Below the pieces are notes generated by a model that had not been told where the DNA came from, made no database searches, and saw only the letters and a list, made by a program, of their open reading frames with translations. The position numbers and the translations under genes are program-made. 64,000 nt of DNA from Argopecten irradians (lineage: Eukaryota; Mollusca; Bivalvia; Pectinida; Pectinidae), in NCBI RefSeq assembly GCF_041381155.1, contig NC_091134.1:36973338-37037337 (forward strand). The letters run 5' to 3'. Position 1 is the stretch's first letter; every line of letters begins with the position of its first letter. Shown piece by piece: positions 13,933-25,250 of this stretch.

Positions 13933-14060
13933 AACGTCTTTCAGTTGGCATTCATAGCCAAAATGAATGACAACTGAAAGACGTTTTCAGTTGGCATTCA
14001 TAGCCAATATTAATGCCAAGTGGACAGAGATAAATTCTACTATGTCCACTTGGCTATGAA
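13933..14060. repeat. Nested hairpins, 'cagttggcattcatagcca' unit
   Basis: AACGTCTTTCAGTTG at 13933 pairs with CAACTGAAAGACGTT ending near 13987. The unit then repeats and pairs a second time through TGCCAAGTGGAC and GTCCACTTGGCT. This is a compact foldback, probably a degraded MITE. Confidence 0.6.
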
Positions 14061-14446
14061 CCCTAATACTACAGAAAACATAATTTTATGAATTTTTTCT
14101 ATTTTTGGCTAGCAAATTTGCACGGATGGTATATTTCAAGCTCAAATATCTCATAAAGTAGTTCAAGACCATTCATTTTTCTTTACAGATTTGAAATCTA
14201 CATACATGAAAAAATCCAAGAAAATAAGAACTGTAAGAGGAAAAAAATGATATGGATTTTCCCAAAAGTATGGAACGACCTTAACACAACTTTGACAAAC
14301 AGTACCGGACTAGAGATTTAGAATCTCTGATCTGACATATTCATGTGGATTATCAGCTAGACGTAATGTTTAATGTCTTGCTTCCACAGCCATATACTTG
14401 TACCTTTATACGTATATATATAGTTGTACGTAAATACGGTCGTTTC

Positions 14447-14604
14447 GAGATACCAAAACGACGTGTAAAATTTGCCGCCGATTAGTAGCACATTTCGGTG
14501 ATAGTGACGTCATATTTTGATGTGATTTTTGTGGCGTCACAATCACATGAAGGTGGGACTAATCGACGGTAACTCTTAAATCATCCACTTCGTTTTGGTA
14601 CCTC
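14447..14604. mobile_element. Foldback element, arms ~70 bp, imperfect
   Basis: GAGATACCAAAACGACGTG on the left matches the complement of the right end CGTTTTGGTACCTC. Inner 'gccgattag' and 'ctaatcga', and 'gtgacgtca' and 'ggcgtcac', also pair. Non-coding. Confidence 0.6.
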
Positions 14605-15227
14605 GCAATACCTGTAGTGGTCAAATTATTCTGTCTGTAATTTCATAAAAAACGGGGTTTTATTCAAATGTTAAATCTTTCGCTACTACCTCATAAACTA
14701 TTAGTCGCAGAACAGTTTTCGACTACATTTTTACGACTCGAAAGCTACCATTGCCTGCTGCATTGGTATATAAATTAAAGGTATATTAGATGACTTCAGA
14801 AAACAAGTTTTACAAGTATGAAAAAACTTGTAAATGACATGCAATGTAACTTTTTTACGACTATTTTTGTGTGGAAAATCTGTCGGGGAAAGGTTTGTCC
14901 GTCTGTGAAATTGTTCCGCCGTAGAAAAGGGATTCTATCGATTTTACATTGTATCTGTGTAGAAACATGGCACACTTCAGTCATAAATAATTTAGGTAGA
15001 TCTGTGGTCATCCTCGAAATTTCAGGGGTTAATATCACTGTCGTTATATTATTCATGACGTCCAACTTCAACTTGAGCCACAAAATCAACCACAATGTAC
15101 CGTAATTTGATTATTTTGATATGAGGACCAAATGAACATGAGTAGTCGTAGACAGAGCCTTCTTTTTTTATGACATATCCTGGTGGATATTACAAGACAT
15201 TATATTACGAAATAGGCCCAGTTCCAC

Positions 15228-15372
15228 CAACATTTAATTACTTTAAGGAACTCATTAACTTAGCATAGCAAAGCATTACACAAGTTGAGGAGAAAAAAAG
15301 GTAAAGGAGCTTTCCTTAAATCTGTAATGATTTCCTATGAGCCGGGATTCTCTTTGAAGGAATCACGTTAAA
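15228..15372. repeat. Dispersed 'ccttaa' repeat, copy 1
   Basis: Starts near 'aggcccagttccacc' and contains 'gcaaagcattacac' and 'ctttccttaaatctgtaa'. It is similar, in opposite orientation, to the sequence at 19790-19975. Probably a small non-autonomous element. Confidence 0.5.
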
Positions 15373-15382
15373 TTGGCCCGTA

Positions 15383-16925
15383 GTACGGTGGCTGGGAGCG
15401 GACATGAAATAAATAAAATTATTGCGTGGGAACGAAATATTATTGCGTTCGAACGAAATATTATTGCGTGGGAACGAAATACTATTGCGTTCGAACGAAA
15501 TATTATTGCGTGGGAACGAAATATTATTTCGTTCGAACGAAATATTATTGCGTGGGAACGAAATATTATTGCGTGGGAACGAAATACTATTGCGTTCGAA
15601 CGAAATATTATTGCGTGGGAACGAAATAATTATTTCGTGGGAACGAAATAATTATTTCGTGGGAACAAAATATCAACGGTTTACCTTTGGCTATTTCAAA
15701 TGTGGCAGTCTGCAATTTCATATCAATATTCTTTGTAATTGGTCATTTAAAGTGTTTTTTTTGTAAACCTTCTTAATAAGGTATATTTTATAAAGAATAT
15801 TTTGCCTCGAAACCATTAATTTAAAGTTTATTGCATGTATTATTTGGATTTGTATTCTATTTCAGTATTTGCCTTCAATGATTTGCATTAAAATTGTAGA
15901 GAAAGTCATGTAAATTCATTGTTTTACTTTTTAAAATAGTTGACTAAGTATTGATACAAAACAACTTTCGTTGTAACACAATTGCACACATTCAAATGGA
16001 AATATTGAAGCATAATGTATTAAAGTCATATACACAGTAATATAAAAGCACATATAATGCTTTTATTTACGGCAGCGTGTTAGGACCAATATATAGTTTT
16101 ATTTATCATGTCCATACAGATTATTATCTTGTACGTTTAACTTAGTATCTTTTTAGTATCTATTGTTACAGTATCGTGTACATTTGTACGTACGTATGCA
16201 CAAACACTTATCTTGTACGTCTGTACGTACATCGTTGTATCATGTACGTACAACCTAGTATCTTGTACCTACAAATTATCATCTTGTACGTACAACTTCA
16301 TATCTTACAAATTATAACAATATCTTGTACGTACAAGTTTATATACTAAGTTGTTCATATGTACAAGATACTATATATATATATATGCTGTACGTACAAG
16401 ATAGATACAATTATAGACATGTATAGTGTCCCCTGTACGCCATCATAGGTACGTGTATTTCATTAGATATATAAAGTATAATACAATAAACAAGACTTTA
16501 AATAGTTAAAAATAAGGAAAACATCTTTTTAGATAAGGTGCCGTTTCATAAGTTGTAGGCCATATCTTAATCATATTACTACGGTGGCATGATTACTGTC
16601 ATATCATCCATGTATGATAATGAGTTCAATAGTTATTTCGTTTGAACGCAATAATTATTTCGTTCGCACGCAATAATTATTTCGTTCGCACGCAATAATT
16701 ATTTCGTTCGCACGCAATAATTATTTCGTTCGAACGCAATAATATTTCGTTCGAACGCAATAATATTTCGTTCGCACGCAATAGTATTTCGTTCCCACGC
16801 AATAATATTTCGTTCGAACGCAATAGTATTTCGTTCCCACGCAATAATATTTCGTTCCCACGCAATAATATTTCGTTCGAACGCAATAATTTTATTTATT
16901 TCATGTCCGCTCTCAGCCACCGTAC
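15383..16925. mobile_element. Foldback (FB/Galileo-like) element with satellite arms
   Basis: The ends GTACGGTGGCTG are mirrored at 16914-16925 (CAGCCACCGTAC). Next on both sides is a GCGGACATGAAATAAATAAA stretch, then an array of ~20-bp units alternating 'attgcgtgggaacgaaat' and 'attgcgttcgaacgaaat': about 12 units on the left (15418-15665) and about 13 on the right (16632-16890) in inverse orientation. The ~960-bp core is AT-rich and has no convincing ORF. Long inverted repeats made of tandem units are the hallmark of foldback transposons. No clear target duplication was seen. Confidence 0.85.
16120..16420. repeat. Palindromic 'atcttgtacgtacaa' cluster
   Basis: About ten occurrences of TTGTACGTACAA or shorter forms, usually preceded by 'tatc', within the core of the foldback element. 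Each is a self-complementary GTAC word. Could be binding sites or simply a degenerate satellite. Confidence 0.6.
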
Positions 16926-17351
16926 CCTTGGATATTGATTGATTATGCTCTGTCGTATGCCCAATTTGACTTCTAAATATAATCTAGAATTATTATTATT
17001 TTGAACATATTTGTCGGGTAGTTAGTCTAATTTCCTGTGAGGACAAGGTTGAGGCTAGGCCTCATGAAAGTTCGGACCCGGGACCGTTCGAACATTTTTA
17101 CAGGTGTTCCAATTTCGTGATCTATGCTAATTATTTAAAAAATGATATCTTACAACTTTGTAGTATAATTACACCAAGTTGAAAATAATTCGTTTATGCG
17201 TGTCTTTGAAGGAAATGCACCTGAATAAGGCTGTCGTTATCAAATTGTTTCAGAAACGTCATCGAACGCACCCGAGTATCCTCCCCTTGCAAAATCCCAT
17301 GATCATGAATGAGGAACGTTGTTGACAGCAAAGAAAAGCCAGAGACACGAC

Positions 17352-20300
17352 ATGGATGCTGACGGCCTGCCCCTTGTAGGTCCCGGGGTGGACTATACAA
17401 AGGTAAACTTTATAATATATAACCGGTCAGCTGGTCACCTGGAAGGCGACTAAATATCGGATGTTTGCCTCCCCTAGATCAGTATCAGAATCAGGCTGTC
17501 AGGTGTTTTAAGTTCTTGTATTATAACCAACGTACATGTAAACACTAAATAAGTATTATAGATTATATCAAAAGCAAATAGATAAATTCGAATTTGAAAT
17601 AAAGATAATAAATCTTAATTTAATCTAGAATCAATTGTTTGGATAGTGGATATAGTGTAAGGTGCTTATACCCTCATGATCAGGTTTGGGACCATCCCGT
17701 ATATGCAGGATAGTCCTGCATTTGAGTAATAGTCCTGTATTTGAGGGATAAATTTGTTACTCAAATGCAGGATTACGTGAAATGAAAATGGATAAAGTTG
17801 TTTTAAAAATTTGTATCAAAAAAGGGCGTCATCATTTTCAGATACCCATATAACTAATTGAAAACTTATGTATTTGTTTATGAACTATTGAATTCTATTA
17901 TCTCACTTTGTAATAAAGTGACAATTTAGGTGCTCTCCATAGACTACAGTGTATAGCCATCAGGGAAATTTAGTGCAAATGTCATGGTTGATTGACTTTT
18001 ACCTGTGTTCTATTTTTAGCCCCATAGTAAGCAATAGAGGTGATAGTGTTTGTGACTTTTACCAACATTTAGATGATGAAATTTGTTTCCATTTGAGTAA
18101 TAATGTGGAAAGTTGTATTAGTGATGATGCCTTATAAAAATTATGAGTTGTATTAGTGACATATTCAAATCAAAAAAAATTATGATGCCTTATAAAAATT
18201 ATGATGCCCTTTTTTGATGACAATGTTTAAATCAACTTTATCACTTTTCATTTCATAGAATCCTGCATTTGCGTAACAAAATTATCCCTCAAATACAGGA
18301 CTATTACTCAAATCCAGGACTATCCTGCATATACGGGATGGTCCCCAACCTGATGATCACCTTACATGCACTGTCACAATTGTGTCTTATAATTCTGCCA
18401 TACTGTACCTGTGTGTATATGAATGTTAGATCATGGATTAACTCCAAATTATCAATTGTAAAATTTAAAAATTATTCAAATTAAACCGGAAGATGAAATT
18501 TTCTAATATAATTTAACATTTAGTGTCTAAACTATTTATCTGTATATTTTTAGGTAGAGGCCATACACCAAAAGCGAACACTCGCCTTCCTGAACCACTT
18601 TGTGAGCCACACAGCCAGCTTCCTGAACAGGTTTTCTTGTGTATGTGAGGAGAAACTGGATCACATGTCGAGTCGGCTTAACCAGTTAGAGATCACGATG
18701 AACATTCTAGAGGCAAAGGTAAAAAAGTGGCATTTAAATTTTTGAAATTTCCATTTAACAAATAAATTCAATTGTAATATTTAACAGTAATATGTCTGTA
18801 TAATCAGTCACTAAGATTCAGACATGAGCTCACTGTATTTACTGTATCCCCTTATCATCCATAAGTTGTTAACCATTGTTTGTGGGGTTTTTTCTGCCAG
18901 CTGACATCAATACCAGGGTTAGAGAATGTTACAGCTCCAACAAGTGGATCTGCAGCAACTACAGAGTCCCCAGCAACAAATACTCAACAACCAGCTGCTG
19001 CAACTGGTCAACAGCAAGCAGCCAATCCACCAGTCACTCCAGGTCCTCCCCCTGTAAGTATATAGCCCACCAGGTGCTCCATGCCCTCCCCCTAGTAAGT
19101 ATAACCCCCCAGCATGCAGGCGCTCCCCCTGTAAGTATAATCCACCAGGCACTCCAGGCTCTCCCCCTGTAAGTATAACCCTCCAGACGCTCTCCCTGTA
19201 AGTATAACCCACCAGGAGCTCCCCCTGTAAGTATAACCCTCCAGATGCTCCCTCTGTAATTATAACCCACCAGGCACTCCCCTTGTAAGTCTAACCACCA
19301 GGCTCTCCCTCTGTAAGTATAACCCTCCAGACGCTCTCCCTGTAAATATAACCCACCAGGCACTCCCCTTGTAAGTCTAACCACCAGGCTCTCCCCCTGT
19401 AAGTATAACCCTCCAGACGCTCTCCCTGTAAATATAACCCACCAGGAGCTCCCCCTGTAAGTATAACCCTCCAGATGCTCCCTCTGTAATTATAACCCAC
19501 CAGGCACTCCCCTTGTAAGTCTAACCACCAGGCTCTCCCTCTGTAAGTATAACCCTCCAGACGCTCTCCCTGTAAATATAACCCACCAGGCACTCCCCTT
19601 GTAAGTCTAACCACCAGGCTCTCCCCCTGTAAGTATAACCCTCCAGACGCTCTCCCTGTAAATATAACCCACCAGGAGCTCCCCCTGTAAGTATAACCCT
19701 CCAGATGCTCCCTCTGTAATTATAACCCACCAGGCACTCCCATTGTAAGTCTAACCACCAGGCTCTCCCTCTGTAAGTATATCCCACCATACATTCCTTA
19801 AATTTAAGGAATCCCTTAACTTAAAATTCTCCAAAGAAAACTTTTACAGATTTTAAAGAAGGCTCCTTAACTTAATATTGTTCCTTTACTTTTGTAATGC
19901 TTTTCTACAGGGAAATTTAAATTAAGATATCCCTTAAAGTTAAGAAATGCTCATGAAACTGGGCCCAGGTGCTCCAGGCCCTCCCCCCTGTAAGTATAGC
20001 ATACCAGACACTCCAGGCCCTCCTACTGTAAGTATAACCCACCAGGCACTCCAGGCCCTCCCTCTGTAAGTATAAACCACCAGGTGCTCCAGACCCTCCC
20101 CCTGTAAGTATAACCCACCAGGTGTTCCAGGCTCTCCCCCTGTACGTATAACCCACCAGGTGCTCCAGGCCTTCCCCCTGTAAGTATAACCCACCAGGTG
20201 CTCCAGGCCCTCCCCCTGTAAATATAACCCACCAGGTGCTCCAGGCCCTCCCCTGTAAGTATAAACCACCAGGCGCTCCAGGCCCTCCCCCGTAAGTATT

Positions 20301-23300
20301 ACCCACCAGGTGCTCCAGGCCCTCCCTCTCTGTAAGTATAACCCACCAGGCGCTCCATGCCCTCCACCTGGAAGTATAACCAACCAGGTGCTCCAGGCCC
20401 TCCCTCTGTTTGTATAACCCACCAGGTGCTCCAGGCCCTCCCTCTGTTTGTATAACCCACCAGGTGCTCCAGGCCGTCCCTCTGTAAGTATAACCCACCA
20501 GGTGCTCCAGACCTTCCCCCTGTAAGTATAACCCACCAGGTGCTCCAGGCCCTCCCTCTGTTTGTATAACCCACCAGGTGCTCCAGGCCCTCCCTCTGTT
20601 TGTATAACCCACCAGTGCTCCAGGCCCTCCCTCTGTAAGTATAACCCACCAGATGCCCTTTGTAATTATAAGGTTGTTCCCCCAGAAAATATAACCATTC
20701 GTGTTACCCCATTAAGTACAACTTACAATGCACTCATTACGAGTACAACAAGATGCTTCACTTTCCAGTATTATTTAAGAAAAATAAGCCGTGTGTCCAG
20801 TGACATTATTTTGGCGTCAGCGACATTATCTATTTGTGGCATGACATACCTTTCTTTGGAGAAAAAATATTAAAAGGTTACCTTCCATTTTATGGACAAA
20901 AAATGTTTTTATTCCCACAAATATGAACTTTGTGAAATCGTTAAATAATATTAATATTAAGTTTAAGAATATTTCTTTCCTGATTTTATAACATGAATAA
21001 TTATACTGTACTGTCTCTTGCTTCAGCACTTGCTGCATATCAAATATTTATTTAGTCTTCTATTATATGTGTGTAAATGTCAATTCATTCTGTATATGTT
21101 TTGTTGATAGCCCCCAGACGCTCCAGAAGCTCCACCGGCTCCAGTGGAAGAAGAAAAACCAGCTAATCCTGTTTCCAAAGATCCACGCTATGCAAAATAC
21201 TTCAAGATGCTTCAAGTGGTAAATGTTTTAAGACTTTGCAACATTTGAGAGTCATCCTTGCCACAGTTATCTCCCCTTCAATAGTATCAATACTGTATCA
21301 ACTGGTTGGGGTTCGTTTAATGTTTTTTGTGTGTGTGAGAGTGTGAATAATGAATTTTTGAAGGTGAAATATATTTAATTTTTCATGATGATAAATGAAA
21401 ACATTTCATGAGGGTCATATATTTACCGAATATACAGATAAACTTATGATTTCATGATAATGAAATATAAAAATAGAAATGTCAAAAGTTTTATGAATGT
21501 CAAATATAGAATTTTATGACAGTTAGATACATATGTGTATAGAAATCTATGAGCGTCACGTGATTGTAATTACAGGGTGTACCAGAAGGAGCTATCAGGC
21601 CAAAAATGAAAATGGATGGACTGGATCCAGACTTACTTAGGTAAAGTGATACTATTTGTAATTTCTTGTTGGATATTTGGTTTGGCCTATTATCATGTCT
21701 AGGGTCCCATGAACAGCCAGGGTCATTTACTGTCGTGACTGCCTAACCGTTGACGAATAATATGTAGTAGTTATGCAGTAGTTGTTCGGTGTGTACTGGG
21801 GCTATATTTAGAATTTCTACAGTGATTAATAAAGTAGGCATGGCTTGTTCTGCATTGTAGTAATCTCGTGATCGTTCAGGATACACGAGACTTAGTCAAT
21901 AAAATAAAACATGGCATTGCGCTACGCTAACAAACTTGGTCTTATGTTTTCGAGTGGTGTATTCACCGAAGATAGCGTTCGGGATACAATACTGCATTAT
22001 CATTACAGAGGACTTTCTTATATAGAACAAATAATCATACCCTGGCTCCACTCCTTTCCTGGCAGGGTATGAATTCCACCCCAGTGATCCACATTGGACA
22101 CTTTGAGACTGTTAAAAATATATTTTTTGGGTACATGTAATATACTTATGTAATTGTATTTTTTTCTCTAACAATGTTAGAGGTATAGCACGACGAGACA
22201 CTTTTGATCATTACGTCGTGTCTAACAGAAGTTTCTCAATATCGAGATCTAATATTATTGGATTACTGTATTGTTCTGACATCTATGATCAATATTAAAT
22301 TCACAAACCTTTCCATTATAATGTTTCATCAACTATTAGTGGTAAAATCCAAGGCAAACATAACACATTTTTCTGTTCAAATACGCCGCCATGTTTAATT
22401 TACAGATGAAATGAAACACTCGCCAGGTAGAATACATGTATGTTTAAAAGTTTTAAAAAGCCAACAAACTAAGAATAAACATGGTGAAACTGAACAGATA
22501 TTAGTATTATATGTATTTAGAATTTAGCGAAAAAGATTTTGTTAAAGTTTATGTTAAAAACCTTGTTTCTTTCGTAGTGAAAATTTGTAGGTCATTCCAT
22601 ATATGGTACTAGTTGCCATATTTGGAGCGCGAAACTTTCTGATGAGAAGCATTGATCATGGCAGCCAAGTGAGCTGTGTCGATGTGAGCCATTCAAAAAT
22701 GCTTCAAAATAAAATTTAGACATGGAGGTGGGTAAATAAATAATCATTTTATGTTTAGAATGTTTGATATTTTTTAATTTAATGACAAAATTACATGACA
22801 CACATGAAATGTAACATTTTCATCGCTGGATGTTTTGCATCACTACGGTCAATGGGATGGAATCGTAGCTCAGACGACGACCATCTGTCAGAAATCTTCC
22901 GTCCGTCGTTCAGAACTACGTCATACATCTGCCATGATGTTTCGTTTTTGTTTCATCGTGGAAAGAGAGATACCTGGATGTTACCTATGAACCTTCTGTC
23001 ACCGGTGCCCGCAATAGCCACGCCTACTCGCTGTCAGGTTTACCTAGTTCTAAATATAGTCCGAGTACACACCGAACAACTACTGCAGCCGCGCGATAAC
23101 TACTACACAATATTCGTCAACGGTAAGGCAGTCACGACAGTAAGGAATCTAGTCGGAGACCATGTGTAACGTGACATAGACAAATATGTCACATGACTTG
23201 GGATGTAATGCTATATATGAGTGGTTGTGGTGACCAAGTATCTAAGATGTCCTGACATATTTCTTAAAGCCGTTCGCCTCTGGGTCTTGAATTCTAATCC

Positions 23301-24158
23301 AATGTGGGGCAGTTGCTACATTCTGTCAGCTTGTCAATGGATTTTCTCTGAATACTCTGGCTTTCGTCCACCATCTGAATCTGGCACATCCTTAAATGAC
23401 CATGGCTGGTAATAGGACATTAAACTAATCAAACCAGACCAAAGTATGTTATATGACATGAGTGATTTGTAATACATGATCAGATACAAAATGTATTTAT
23501 AATCATACAATCTATGTACTGATAGTGAATTAAAATGTGGCATAGAATTATCATACATTAGTATAGTTAACAGAAATATTTCCTCAATGTCTTGTTTGTC
23601 TATGACCAGAATGCTAGAACCTCAATATTCATATTGATTTTGGATATATTAGGGTGTTGGGTCGAAATAATTCGCCGTATAGTGGCGTATACATCAAACG
23701 GGTCGAGACATTTTATACCTGCGCAAAAAGATGTAAACAAACATGAAGACGAACACGTTGTGTTAGTGTTATTTTGGACTGAAGAAGCCCCTATAGTGGC
23801 TGAATATATATTTCATAGAATGATTTTGAGTTTACTTTGAATTTATTTTAGCCTTTTATCTCAGACTATTGATATACTGGTTTTATATCGTTTTTACCTC
23901 ACTAGGATATATTAGGGTTTTCTCAATTGTTTGATTAAACAACCTTGACCTATTTTTAAGGTCATATATAACTAAGATATCCAAATGTTTTCTGTAGCCT
24001 CCAACATTCAATACATTTTTTGGCATTTACTTTGAACATCTTTCTTTTTCCGCAGCACCCCGGATGCCCCAGCGCCACCTATGACAGCCAAAAAGGCTGA
24101 TGACAGCGAAGACGACTTCAGTGAAAGTGATAATGACAGCGATAGTTTTAGTGACTAA
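17352..24158 (+). CDS. WASHC3: WASH complex subunit 3 (CCDC53), complete
   Basis: Small coiled-coil subunit of the endosomal WASH complex, which activates Arp2/3 for actin patches during receptor sorting. Exons: 17352-17402, 18554-18718, 18901-19053, 21111-21218, 21576-21640, 24056-24158 (stop TAA); phases agree, 214 aa against about 194 in human. Seen: MDADGLPLVGPGVDYTK (1-17); KRTLAFLNHFVSHTASFLNRF then VCEEKLDHM and LNQLEITMNILEAK (18-72, coiled coil); LTSIPGLENV (73-82); Pro/Gln/Thr-rich linker to about 140; KDPRYAKYFKMLQVGVPEGA (144-165) and GLDPDLL; acidic Ser/Asp tail ending SDSDSFSD. Exon 3 ends in PGPPP exactly where the donor minisatellite begins. Introns 1 and 5 hold DNA transposons. 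Polyadenylation signal at 24427. Confidence 0.95.
17656..18366. mobile_element. DNA transposon relic with ~140-bp inverted ends, WASHC3 intron 1
   Basis: Ends TGTAAGGTG / CACCTTACA. The arms share 'gaccatcccgtatatgcagg', 'atagtcctg', 'tttgagtaatagtcctgta', 'tttgagggata' and 'tgaaatgaaaa' in inverse orientation. The core holds only a short duplicated 'atgccttataaaaattatga' and no transposase. Confidence 0.8.
19054..20660. repeat. Splice-donor minisatellite in WASHC3 intron 3
   Basis: Begins at the exon 3 donor itself. Units read 'ccaggtgctccaggccctcc' then 'ccctGTAAGTATAACCCA'. Block 1 (19054-19790) has shorter ~29-bp variants organised in a 230-bp higher-order unit, with 'accaggagct' at 19211, 19441 and 19671. 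Block 2 (about 19970-20660) has about 18 units of 38 bp; GT positions 19990, 20028, 20066, 20104, 20142 and 20180 show the period. Some copies carry altered donors (GTTTGTATA, GTACGTATA, GTAATTATA). The blocks are separated by an unrelated insert. The long minus-strand frames here are repeat artefacts. Confidence 0.93.
19790..19975. mobile_element. Insert splitting the donor array ('ccttaa' element, copy 2)
   Basis: A non-repeat segment rich in 'ccttaacttaa' ending in 'catgaaactgggccca' that interrupts the array. It resembles the complement of 15228-15372. Likely a small transposed element that landed in the satellite. Confidence 0.55.
21727..23143. mobile_element. Non-autonomous DNA transposon with ~120-bp inverted ends, WASHC3 intron 5
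   Basis: The left arm starts TTACTGTCGTGACTGCC and continues 'accgttgacgaata', 'gtagtagttat', 'gcagtagttgttcggtgtgt' and 'ctatatttagaa'. The right arm (about 23020-23143) is its complement with roughly 10-15% differences. No transposase ORF is recognisable between them. Confidence 0.8.
23330..23420 (-). repeat. Fragment of the 'aacagccagggtcat' bivalve repeat family
   Basis: Read on the minus strand: 'gtcctattaccagccatgg', 'tcatttaaggatgtgccaga'. The same family appears at 21710 and at 60086-60160. Confidence 0.45.
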
Positions 24159-24426
24159 ATGTGACAACACATTCCAAGTTTTCTCTGCGACTGTGTACAT
24201 GTCATTGCAAACCTCTGAACAAAGAGACCAGAACTTCATGTATGTGCAATATATATTCCATGTCTCTTTCATGTTTCTGTAGGATATGTGTGCTGGATCA
24301 TCAATGAAGATGTGAGCTTATTAAGTTACCGAGGCATTCAAAGTTACTGTGAGGAAGGTTATATGTATGTGTGTGATTTTTACATAGCAAAATGTTGGAT
24401 GATATGTTTATTGAATATTACTTTAA

Positions 24427-24432
24427 AATAAA
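24427..24432 (+). terminator. Polyadenylation signal of WASHC3
   Basis: AATAAA 269 bases after the WASHC3 stop, the first canonical signal downstream on the coding strand. Confidence 0.65.
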
Positions 24433-24469
24433 GATTATGTTATGGAAAATGAGAATTATTGTCTTTCAA

Positions 24470-25250
24470 GAAACATTTTTTGTCATCTGGCTCTGATTTC
24501 TTAAAATAGTCTTCTGTCAAATATGATTTTTAGTTAAAAAAAAAAAAAAAAAAAAACTTAAAAAGCTCAACTTAGCCTACATAACTTCAAAATGTGCAGA
24601 TTTTGTTTCCAGAAATCATGGCCTGGTCCTTTTGACTGTTAATGAAAACATCAACCTTTAGTGGCATTGGATGGCTTATTTTGAAGATAGTGCAGAACTT
24701 TCTATATGACTTCTGTAGGGCATAAGGTTTAATAAAAACAAAACAACCCAATATTGGGCAATATTGGGTTTTAAAATAGCATGCTTTAAATAGTTTTACC
24801 TAATTACATTCCTACTCCACAAATGTCATCAGCATCTTTCATGGGGCTGTTTTGAGATCATCCTTAAGATAATGAGTCAACAGTGATTCCCTAATATTCT
24901 GCCCACCTGCGGATAGTATCCAGTTCATATCTTGTGGCTTGCACATTAATCGGGCGCCTTCTGTGCTGCTCTGATCACTGGAGTACTAAATCTACAACTA
25001 ATTCCTAGTCACTCCCCAGTATACTTCTAATAGTGGAGATAACCTCTAAGTTGAATATCTATTCACCACTTCCTAAGGTCCTGATATTTTCTGCCAATTA
25101 TTCATATTTCGTTGTCTTGCCTTCTCATGCTTCCTCACAGCGTACCTCCCATGGAGCTGCCAACTCATCCATTACTATGCCTTCGTCTGCTGTGACCAAA
25201 TGAGAACATTTAGGCATATGGATTTATTAGCCCTCCATCATCGGATGGTG
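24470..25250. other. Intergenic, no gene seen
   Basis: AT-rich DNA downstream of WASHC3 with an A homopolymer near 24540 and a 'gccctccatcatcggatggtgg' repeat start at about 25230. No exon-like conserved reading found on either strand. Confidence 0.5.

Noticed and set aside
15373..16920. NEILLRG / ERNIIAW repeat ORFs
   Set aside because: Arms of the foldback element read in three frames; mirrored on the opposite strand.
19917..20649. Minus-strand ORFs up to 231 residues rich in Gly/Trp/Tyr
   Set aside because: Period-38 repeat read in three frames antisense to WASHC3; no start context or family resemblance.
22795..23169. 124-residue plus ORF
   Set aside because: It overlaps the right inverted arm of the intronic transposon and has no protein family resemblance.
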